DNA of 34,477 bases, taken from Bacillota bacterium. GTDB lineage: Bacteria > Bacillota > UBA4882 > UBA10575. Every line of letters begins with the position of its first letter. Within the stretch, counting starts at the first letter, position 1. A program made the translations under genes and the position numbers. Below are positions 1-5,909 of this stretch, one piece after another. The DNA lies in the NCBI GenBank assembly GCA_012727895.1, contig JAAYGG010000088.1:1-34477 (forward strand). The letters are read 5' to 3'. A model generated the notes under the pieces. It was not told where the DNA came from and did no database searches. It saw only the letters and a program-made list of their open reading frames with translations.

Positions 1-319
1 GCATTTCCCTTTCCCCGGCGCTCAAATCCCCTTGCCCTTTGTAACGCAGCATTCCCCAGGCCATCCAGAAAAGGAAGGCGCCCCCGAAAACGCTGATCAG
101 CCCCTGGCTAAGTTCGGCCTTGAGCAGGCCGCCCAAACCCAAAGCCAGCCCGGTAATAAGCGCCCCCTCCAGGAGGGCATGTCCCAATATCAACTGGGGG
201 CCGGCCCAGAACCCCCTGCGCAGCGATTCTTTGATGTTAACCGTCAGCAGCGGCCCGGGCATCATCGCACCGGAGAAAGCCACCGCCCAGGCACGAAAGA
301 AAATCTGTATTCCGCTCAA
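1..319 (-). CDS. LysE/RhtB-family exporter, N-terminal part
   Basis: This is the first ~106 residues of a multi-helix membrane protein cut by the left window edge. Translation from 319 gives an N-terminus with the LysE-family layout: a first helix ending in a GAMMPGPLLTVNIKESLRRG segment, where a PGP motif precedes a short basic stretch, then a helix containing a conserved GHALLE segment, then a third helix with FGGAFLFWMAWGMLR. LysE-family proteins export amino acids or related small molecules across the cytoplasmic membrane; the substrate cannot be read from the sequence. The start is a TTG at 319, because an in-frame TGA lies only three codons upstream and an AGGTGA ribosome binding site sits at suitable distance. 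It follows the small membrane protein gene on the same strand. The family call is fairly firm, the function only general. Confidence 0.72.
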   Translation of the reverse strand, partial: MSGIQIFFRAWAVAFSGAMMPGPLLTVNIKESLRRGFWAGPQLILGHALLEGALITGLALGLGGLLKAELSQGLISVFGGAFLFWMAWGMLRYKGQGDLSAGEREM

Positions 320-413
320 AATAAATCACCTGCCCCATTACTCCGGCCCACGGCTTGGCGTAAGCCGGATAATCCTTCCATACTACCCCGTACCAAACTA
401 CCCGTAGCCCGCC

Positions 414-824
414 TTAAAAGAAATACCAAAGCCCCGAGACGGCCAATACTACTGCCACCTGAACCCAAAAACCTGCCGGCCAGGCCAGTCGATTATGGGG
501 TACCAGCCCGCTGTGGCTCGGGAAAAACCGGGGCCTATCCTTACCTGGCAAATAACGGAGGACCAACTCCAGATCGGGCAGGGCCCCTCCCAGGCCGCCC
601 CAAGCAAAGGCGGGCGGGAAAAACCCCGGCCGCCAAAGGGCAAAAACCAGACAGCCCAGGGCTAAAAGGATGTCAAAAACCCCCAGAACGATCCTCTTAT
701 AATCATGATGGGGAACGGCGTCCAGGATAAGGTGGGAGATTACACCCCCGAAAAAAGCGGCCACAGGATGGCCCAGCCTTCCGGCGGTCATCCCGCCCGC
801 AACAGTATGGGTCAGACAATACAA
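414..824 (-). CDS. small membrane protein with HxxxDxxPHxD motif (YdjM/DUF457-like)
   Basis: About 136 residues. The N-terminus has a His-Thr pair (LTHTVAGG), then a hydrophobic segment ending in HLILDAVPHHD, then two further hydrophobic stretches and a final C-terminal helix ending in YFF. The paired HT and HxxxDxxPHxD residues at a membrane face resemble the small 'membrane-bound metal-dependent hydrolase' proteins (YdjM/DUF457 type), for which no firm reaction is known. I place the start at a TTG at 824, which has a clear AGGAGG 9 nt upstream; an ATG at 872 would add 16 residues (RANGLHVCV...) that do not look like this family and would put the ribosome binding site inside the gene. It lies downstream of murJ with about 90 bp between, possibly in the same transcript. 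The family resemblance comes from motifs only. Confidence 0.6.
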   Translation of the reverse strand: MYCLTHTVAGGMTAGRLGHPVAAFFGGVISHLILDAVPHHDYKRIVLGVFDILLALGCLVFALWRPGFFPPAFAWGGLGGALPDLELVLRYLPGKDRPRFFPSHSGLVPHNRLAWPAGFWVQVAVVLAVSGLWYFF

Positions 825-917
825 CCGGTCCAGCCTCCTTCCAACGCACACGTGCAATCCGTTCGCACGCAACCGGTATTCCCGGTCGTCTTCCCCCGGT
901 TTTACCTACTACTCTCT

Positions 918-2504
918 TCATGCTTTCCTCCTCAACACGAGTTGCCACAGGATCTCCAACTCCTCCATCCGGAATAGCTTGCTTAAAGCAAGATAAACAA
1001 GGACACCGGCGCCAATCATCCCCATGGTTTGGAGAAAGACCAGCCAAAAACCGCCGATATTAAGGAGGGCGAGGAGATTCCCCCATGGTTTCTGCAGAAA
1101 GCTGATGACTATGCCCATGCCGGCTGCAGAAAGCACGGAAAAAACCAGGGTACGCAGGAGCGAACGCCCACGGATGCTCCCGATTTTCTTCCGGAGAAGC
1201 AGGAGGGAAGCAACCATGTTAACCATCCCCATCAAGGAGAAGGAAAGCGCCAGGCCGCCGTGTTTCAACCCGGTATATTTAAGAAAGAAAAAGTTCAACA
1301 GGATCCCCAAGGCCATGGTGGCGCCGGTGATCTTTACCGGTGTAACCGTATCCTTCAAGGCATAAAAGCCCCGCGGGAGAATCTGAATCGCCCCGTGGGC
1401 AAAAAGGCCAAGACTATAAAAGAGCAGGGCATAGGCGGTCATCTCCGTATCCCGGACGGTAAATTTGTTATACTCAAAAAGCAGGCGAATAATGTCGTAC
1501 CGGAGGACAACAAAACCCATGGCCGCGGGAACGGTGATGTAGAAGATCGCCCGGATCGCCAGGGCCAGGTTCTCCTGGAAATCTTTCCACCTTTTCCTGG
1601 CGGCAAACCGGGCCAGGGTGGGGAAGAAGACCGTGGAGATGGCCATGGCAAAGATCCCCAAAGGGAGAAGGATCAAACGTTGGGCAAAACGGAGCGCTGT
1701 GATACTGCCTTCCGCCAGTCCTGAAGCCATATTGATCGTGACCCAGTTGTTGAGCTGGGTGGCGGAAAGCCCAACCAGAGCCGGTACCATCAAAACCAGG
1801 ATCTTCCGGAACCCCGGATGCCGGATATTCAGATAAGACGGGTCGTAACCACCGCCGGCCTTTTTGACCACATAGAAAGCTTGTGTAAGGAAGTTGGCCA
1901 CGGCGCCGGCAACCACACCAACGGCCATCCCTTTGATCCCGAAGCGCCGGCCAAGATAGAAAGCCCCAAGAATAATACCGATATTATAAATGACCGGCCC
2001 CAGGGCGGGAATGAAAAAATGACGGTACGAATGGAGGATCCCACCCATTAAACCGGCCAGGGCCGTAAAGAAGACTGCCGGGAACATCATCCGGATTAAT
2101 TGCACCAAAAGACGCAGTTGTTCATCGCGGAAATCGTAGGCGACCAAGGGCGCAAGCTGGCGGGCGAAGACCATCCCCAACAGGGTGAAGGCGGATAAAA
2201 AAATAACGGTTATATTCAGAAAAGTACTGGTCATCCGCCATCCTTCCTCTTCCTCGCCCTTTGCCAGGTAACTGGAGAACAAGGGGATAAAGGCCGCCGA
2301 GAGCGCGCCGCCCACCAGCAGATAATACATGAAATCGGGGATAACAAAGGCGGCGAAAAAGGCGTCGGTTTCCGCCCGGTCAAAGAAACGGCCGACAATC
2401 ATCTCCCTTACCAGCCCCAGCAAGCGGCTGAGGAAGATCATCCCCGAGACCATGCCCGCGGTTTTTGCCAGTCCTCCAGGAGTGTGGTTTTCTACCTCAT
2501 GCAT
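918..2504 (-). CDS. murJ: lipid II flippase MurJ (MviN family)
   Basis: This 528-residue polytopic membrane protein is expected to move lipid-linked peptidoglycan precursor (lipid II) from the cytoplasmic to the outer face of the cell membrane. The length is normal for MurJ. The N-terminal signature is clear: GMIFLSRLLGLVREMIVGRFFDRAETDAFFAAFVIPDF, with the Arg-containing loop between the first helices, followed by alternating hydrophobic segments consistent with about 14 helices and a basic C-terminus. The ATG start at 2504 has an AAGGAA ribosome binding site about 9 nt upstream. An AT-rich stretch just upstream (2515-2560) could hold a promoter, but no convincing pair of boxes is visible. 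It lies downstream of gpr and the small protein at 2741-3001. The family is certain; which of several Firmicute MurJ paralogues this is cannot be told here. Confidence 0.93.
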   Translation of the reverse strand: MHEVENHTPGGLAKTAGMVSGMIFLSRLLGLVREMIVGRFFDRAETDAFFAAFVIPDFMYYLLVGGALSAAFIPLFSSYLAKGEEEEGWRMTSTFLNITVIFLSAFTLLGMVFARQLAPLVAYDFRDEQLRLLVQLIRMMFPAVFFTALAGLMGGILHSYRHFFIPALGPVIYNIGIILGAFYLGRRFGIKGMAVGVVAGAVANFLTQAFYVVKKAGGGYDPSYLNIRHPGFRKILVLMVPALVGLSATQLNNWVTINMASGLAEGSITALRFAQRLILLPLGIFAMAISTVFFPTLARFAARKRWKDFQENLALAIRAIFYITVPAAMGFVVLRYDIIRLLFEYNKFTVRDTEMTAYALLFYSLGLFAHGAIQILPRGFYALKDTVTPVKITGATMALGILLNFFFLKYTGLKHGGLALSFSLMGMVNMVASLLLLRKKIGSIRGRSLLRTLVFSVLSAAGMGIVISFLQKPWGNLLALLNIGGFWLVFLQTMGMIGAGVLVYLALSKLFRMEELEILWQLVLRRKA

Positions 2505-2557
2505 CGGGATATTCCTTTCTCTATTAAAATAGAAACTACAAAAAGTATAAATAAAGG

Positions 2558-2740
2558 TTATTCACCATGGAGCGGGGAAATCCCTTCCGGAAAGATCACC
2601 CCGGCACGTACCATGGCAAAACCACCGCCGTTATCACCCTGTTCAGCGGTGGTATTTTTCGTAAACGCGTAAAATTCCGGACGCCGCCGGGAGATATCAA
2701 GGGCGGTGAAGGTGGCGTTCGCGCCTTTCGCAGGCAGAGT
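2558..2740 (-). pseudogene. open in-frame extension behind an amber stop
   Basis: The frame of the small protein at 2741-3001 continues after its TAG for 60 codons without a stop, ending at a TAA at 2558-2560. The predicted continuation is soluble and mixed in composition (it includes RRRPEFYAFTKNTT and FAMVRAGVIFPEGISPL) with codon use like the neighbours. No start codon with a ribosome binding site lies just after the TAG. It could be the second half of a gene broken by a nonsense mutation, a readthrough product, or a chance open frame. I recognise no family in it. The rest of the stretch up to murJ (2505-2557) is AT-rich and shows no gene. Confidence 0.35.
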
Positions 2741-3001
2741 CTACCTGGCGGTTTCTTCACGACGAAACCTCAGCAGGGGTAATCCCTGGTCCAATAGGTT
2801 TTTCGCGGTAACGGGAGAGATTTCCCAGGAACCGGGGGTCTCTTCACCGGTTGCCGTTGTCGCCGGCACCGCCTGCGGTTCATGAAAATATTTCCATCCC
2901 AGAAAAGTAAAGAAAAAAACCAGGATGAGCAGGAGATTCAAGCTAAAAAAATTCCATGCCACCGCCGGGGGGATCCCCGGCGCCCGGTTTTTTCCTTTCA
3001 T
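2741..3001 (-). CDS. small single-helix membrane protein, unknown
   Basis: 86 residues: a short basic N-terminus, one hydrophobic helix (about residues 13-36, rich in Phe and Leu), then a polar segment with PATTATGEE and a C-terminus NLLDQGLPLLRFRREETAR. The predicted topology is one membrane anchor with a short outside domain. The ATG at 3001 has GGAGG 7 nt upstream. It sits directly after gpr, the place where many spore formers carry spoIIP (a spore cortex amidase); the N-terminal anchor would suit a SpoIIP remnant, but none of the catalytic amidase motifs are present, so I do not name it so. The stop is an amber codon followed by a further 60 open codons in frame (see 2558-2740), which makes truncation possible. 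Confidence 0.5.
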   Translation of the reverse strand: MKGKNRAPGIPPAVAWNFFSLNLLLILVFFFTFLGWKYFHEPQAVPATTATGEETPGSWEISPVTAKNLLDQGLPLLRFRREETAR

Positions 3002-3061
3002 ACCGCGGCCTCCAATCCCTATAAAACTATTAACTGCAGGCCGGATTTATGAATAACTCCC

Positions 3062-4006
3062 CTAATCCAGGTACCGGAAGACTTCTTCCGGGGTTACCCC
3101 GGGGTGAAGGGCGATATTGATCGCCCCGGCCACCACCCGGGAGAGGTCCTCGATTAAGAGGTCAATCTCCTTTGGCGTGACGATCAACTGACGGAAAAAA
3201 GGACTTAATCGCTCCTGGATATTCAGGAACTCTCTCTCCACCCCCATTCCGGCCCCGGTCAACTCCAAGGCGTCATGGATTATGGTCCGGGCATCTACCA
3301 CCGTGGGTACTCCCAGGGCAATCACTGGCACCCCCAGCGTGGCGGCGGTAATCCCCAACCGGCGGTTACCGACCCCGGAACCGGGGTCAATGCCGGTATT
3401 CGCCAGTTGGACCACGGCCCCCAGCCGTTCCACATTGCGCGAAGCCAGGGCGTCGATGACCAGAATAAAATCCGGGCGGATCTTATCGACGATTCCCGCC
3501 ACGATCTCCCCGGTCTCCAGGCCGGTAATACCCAGCACCCCCGGGGAGATGGCACATACCGGCCGCAAACCGCCTCTTTTTTCCGGAGGGGAGAGGGACC
3601 AGAGATGCCTGGTAACCAGGACCAGTTCCACCACTTTCGGGCCCAAGGCATCCGGAGTGGCATTCCAATTCCCCAGTCCCACCACTAACACGGAAGCATC
3701 TTCGTCAATCGCCATCCCCCGCAGGTAGTTCCGGATCTCTTCCGCGAGGATCTTGCCGACTTCTTCGAGCTGGTCCTTATCCCGCCCGCGCAGGGCGGGT
3801 GCTTCCACCGTCACATAATAGCCGGGCTGTTTTCCCAGAGCCCGGCCGGCTTCTTCTGTTTGTACTGTAACCCTGCTGATCCGCGCGGGTCCCTTCTCTT
3901 CACTCTGGCTTATTACCCCCGGAATTACCCCTCCTCTTCTTTGGGTGGCCAGCTCATGGGCTTCCATGGCCAAGTCGGTCCTAATCGCTCCCCAGTCTGC
4001 TTCCAT
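3062..4006 (-). CDS. gpr: germination protease GPR (spore endopeptidase)
   Basis: 314 residues. GPR cleaves the small acid-soluble spore proteins early in germination; it is made as a zymogen in the forespore and loses a short propeptide. The expected N-terminal block IRTDLAMEAHE, around which the propeptide is removed, is present at about residues 8-18. Other family blocks include VVGLGNWNATPDALGPKVV, AISPGVLGITGLETGEI, IDALASRNVERLG and TGIDPGSGVGNRR. The length is slightly under the ~370 of Bacillus, as in many clostridial relatives. The start is an ATG at 4006 with only a weak purine-rich site (GGGCGGGG) upstream. It marks the host as an endospore former. Expression in the forespore under sigma-G would be expected from the family, but I could not find a convincing sigma-G box. 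Confidence 0.95.
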   Translation of the reverse strand: MEADWGAIRTDLAMEAHELATQRRGGVIPGVISQSEEKGPARISRVTVQTEEAGRALGKQPGYYVTVEAPALRGRDKDQLEEVGKILAEEIRNYLRGMAIDEDASVLVVGLGNWNATPDALGPKVVELVLVTRHLWSLSPPEKRGGLRPVCAISPGVLGITGLETGEIVAGIVDKIRPDFILVIDALASRNVERLGAVVQLANTGIDPGSGVGNRRLGITAATLGVPVIALGVPTVVDARTIIHDALELTGAGMGVEREFLNIQERLSPFFRQLIVTPKEIDLLIEDLSRVVAGAINIALHPGVTPEEVFRYLD

Positions 4007-4080
4007 CCGCTAAACCCCGCCCTTTCCTGCTGTTCTCCTCGGGCCGCCCGGAGCACCGGAGTGCACGGGCGCCGCACAGA

Positions 4081-4407
4081 TCACCTCAGTTCAGTGGGGA
4101 CGAAGGCATCAACTATACCGATGACCAGCGCCGCCAGCAATGCCCCCAGGACCGAGACCTCCAACGCTGGCACAATAAACTGGGCCAGGTAAATTACGGC
4201 CGCGGCAGTGAGAAAGCCCACCACACCCCGGGACTGGGGTGAGACATTCTTGCCGAAAAGGCTTTCCACTATATACCCGAGGACGGCAATGACCACTGCT
4301 GATAAAAGCGCGCCAAGAAAACCGCCGACCTTGAACCCGGGGACCAAAAAGCTGACAAAGAGCAAAACCAAGGCAGAAACCACGAACCTTATTATAGCTC
4401 CCAGCAT
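4081..4407 (-). CDS. phage-holin-family-4-like small membrane protein (YvlD type)
   Basis: 108 residues, almost entirely hydrophobic, with four predicted membrane helices: an N-terminal helix LGAIIRFVVSALVLLFVSFLVPGFKV, a Gly/Ala-rich second helix, a polar loop with SPQSRGVVGF, and two further helices ending in IGIVDAFVPTELR. The opening 'VSALVLLFVSFLVPGF' followed by 'GFLGALLSAVVIAVLGY' matches the arrangement of the YvlD/phage holin 4_2 family, chromosomal proteins of unknown role that are not actual phage holins. An AGGAGG site lies 8 nt before the ATG at 4407. It precedes gpr with 74 bp between and is divergent from rpsT, so the region 4408-4593 holds the rpsT promoter and possibly one for this gene. 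No other phage genes are near, so it should not be read as prophage. Confidence 0.78.
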   Translation of the reverse strand: MLGAIIRFVVSALVLLFVSFLVPGFKVGGFLGALLSAVVIAVLGYIVESLFGKNVSPQSRGVVGFLTAAAVIYLAQFIVPALEVSVLGALLAALVIGIVDAFVPTELR

Positions 4408-4499
4408 TGGCCCGACCTCCTTTACTGCAGATTACAGATTTATGGTCCCCCGGAGAAAAGAATTTATGCCGTAAAAAAAGAAAAGTTCTCAACTGGTGC

Positions 4500-4528
4500 T
4501 TGCATTAACCGGCCAAAAAGAGTAAACT
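4500..4528 (+). promoter_or_regulatory. sigma-A-type promoter of rpsT
   Basis: A TTGCAT box (4500-4505), a 17-bp spacer and a TAAACT box (4523-4528) precede rpsT by about 65 bp. This is the only good promoter-like pair in the divergent region between the holin-like gene and rpsT. Confidence 0.6.
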
Positions 4529-4593
4529 AGATATGTGTCGCGCACAAGGCGAAGAATTTATATAAAGCACCCATCCCACAAGGAGGTGAAGCA

Positions 4594-4869
4594 ATGCCCA
4601 ATATTAAATCGGCAGAAAAGCGTATGAAGACCTCGGCCATCCAGCGCCTGCGGAACAGAAGCCGCCGTTCGGCCCTGAAGACCGCCGTCAAGAAACTGGA
4701 AAAAGCCATGGGAACCGGGGTGGATAAAGCCGAAGAACTTCTGGCCGTTACCATGAAAGAATTGGACCAGGCCGCGGCCGCAGGAGTCATCCATAAAAAC
4801 ACCGCCGCCCGGAAGAAGAGCAGGCTGATGAAGAAGATCAACGCGCTTAAACAGGCGGCGGCGGAATAA
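4594..4869 (+). CDS. rpsT: 30S ribosomal protein S20
   Basis: 91 residues, highly basic. S20 binds 16S rRNA early in 30S subunit assembly. The N-terminus PNIKSAEKRMKTS and the block RNRSRRSALKTAVKKLEKA are typical of the family, as are the later NTAARKKSRLMKKINAL residues. A very strong ribosome binding site (AAGGAGGTGA) lies 5 nt upstream of the ATG. The gene is a stand-alone unit on plus: its own promoter at 4500-4528 and a hairpin terminator at 4875-4902 immediately after the stop. It converges on holA, which in many Firmicutes is its neighbour in exactly this arrangement. Confidence 0.97.
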   Translation: MPNIKSAEKRMKTSAIQRLRNRSRRSALKTAVKKLEKAMGTGVDKAEELLAVTMKELDQAAAAGVIHKNTAARKKSRLMKKINALKQAAAE

Positions 4870-4874
4870 TGAAG

Positions 4875-4902
4875 AAGGAGGTTTGCACCTCCTTATTTTT
4901 TT
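4875..4902 (+). terminator. rpsT intrinsic terminator, shared with holA 3' end
   Basis: A perfect 8-bp stem (4875-4882 with 4887-4894), a 4-nt loop and then an AT-rich run with seven T (4896-4902) follow the rpsT stop. The last bases of the stem overlap the holA stop codon on the other strand (4893-4895), so one hairpin separates the two converging genes. On minus the T-run is poor, so termination there would be weaker. Confidence 0.85.
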
Positions 4903-5909
4903 CTAAAGAGCCGGGCCAAATCATAGAGAAGCATCTCCAATTCCAGCCGTGGCCAACTCTGCCCGGTCTTGATCCGGAGATCCGCCTGGACCAAACGGTG
5001 GTGGGCGGCCCGCAGGCGGGCGAAGGAGAGGTTTTCCACTTGCACGAGGAGTTTTTCCGCTGTGTAAAGGTGACAACCCAACTCTTTTGCCAAATCCCTG
5101 CTCTCCAGCGGCAAGCCCCGCCCCTGCCGCAGGAGGAGAGTTAACAGGAGGAGCCGGATCTGCCGGCTCAACATATAAAAGAGCTTCATCTCGGCCTCGC
5201 CCCCGGCCAGCAATTGGTCGAGGAGACGCAAGGCCTCCTTTGTTTTTCCCTCGCTTACCCGGTCCAACATGGCAAAGAGATTGGTCTCTGTTGGCTCTCC
5301 CAGCAAAACCAGCCATTCATCCCGGGTCGGCCCGGATTTCCCTTCCCCCGCGTAAAGGGCGGCCTTCTCCAGCTCGTTCATGAGCGCCGTCAGGGAGGTC
5401 CCGCGGTACTCCACCAGCAACTCCGCAATGTCGGGAGGGATCCGCAGCCCCAACCGCCTCCCTTCCTCCGTAACCCACCTTCTTGCCTCATAAAACTTTA
5501 AAGGGCGGGCTTCAACGACTGCGGCCTTTTTCGCCAATTCTTGAAAGATCTTTCGCCGCCGGTCCGGTTTTTCAGCGGTCACCGCCAGGAAAACACCGGG
5601 AACCGGAGAAGAGAGGGCCGTGAGGAAGACGGGCTCGCAGGCGGCGTCCAGTTCCTCGATCCGGCGGAGAATTACCAGGCGGGCGGCGCCAAAAAACGCC
5701 GGCGTCCGCAGGAGATTCGCAAGGCTCTCCGCGGAGACTTCCCCGGCATTCAGATCTTCCTGGTCAAAACCGGCCTCCGCACCGGGGAACAACCGCTCGC
5801 GCAGGGCGGAAAGGCAGGTTCTTATCCAGTAGTCTTCCTCTCCAAAGAAGAAGCTGATCTGCGGCGGGTCTTCTTTTTGCAGCTTTCTTATGTACTCCGC
5901 TCCGCTCAA
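4893..5909 (-). CDS. holA: DNA polymerase III delta subunit
   Basis: 338 residues. HolA (delta) is the clamp-loader subunit that opens the beta sliding clamp. Visible family features are the N-terminal ISFFFGEEDYWIR segment, a central LVILRRIEELD, a segment ATEKP-type DRRRKIFQELAKKAAVVEARPLKFYEARRWV, and the C-terminal collar domain with EMKLFYMLSRQIRLLLL and a final RLELEMLLYDLARL. It has no nucleotide-binding P-loop, as expected for delta. I start it at a TTG (5909), which overlaps the comEC stop as TTGA and has AAGGAGG 8 nt upstream; a longer reading frame to 6107 would run back inside comEC in another frame. The overlap suggests translational coupling with comEC. Length and C-terminus agree with the family. 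Confidence 0.93.
   Translation of the reverse strand: MSGAEYIRKLQKEDPPQISFFFGEEDYWIRTCLSALRERLFPGAEAGFDQEDLNAGEVSAESLANLLRTPAFFGAARLVILRRIEELDAACEPVFLTALSSPVPGVFLAVTAEKPDRRRKIFQELAKKAAVVEARPLKFYEARRWVTEEGRRLGLRIPPDIAELLVEYRGTSLTALMNELEKAALYAGEGKSGPTRDEWLVLLGEPTETNLFAMLDRVSEGKTKEALRLLDQLLAGGEAEMKLFYMLSRQIRLLLLTLLLRQGRGLPLESRDLAKELGCHLYTAEKLLVQVENLSFARLRAAHHRLVQADLRIKTGQSWPRLELEMLLYDLARLFRKK

Noticed and set aside
32-730. Plus-strand open frame at the left edge
   Set aside because: It is Pro/Arg/Gly-rich with no domain. The minus strand gives a LysE-type membrane protein and a small membrane protein with good start sites.
1029-1724. Plus-strand open frame of 231 codons opposite murJ
   Set aside because: It has low-complexity Gly/Lys/Gln composition and mirrors the helix codons of murJ.
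2741-3001. Naming the small protein behind gpr as SpoIIP
   Set aside because: The position fits, but it has no amidase motifs (no His/Glu catalytic blocks) and the sequence beyond the anchor does not resemble SpoIIP.
4081-4407. Reading the holin-like protein as a prophage remnant
   Set aside because: It belongs to a chromosomal YvlD-type family, and no integrase, lysin or structural phage gene is near.
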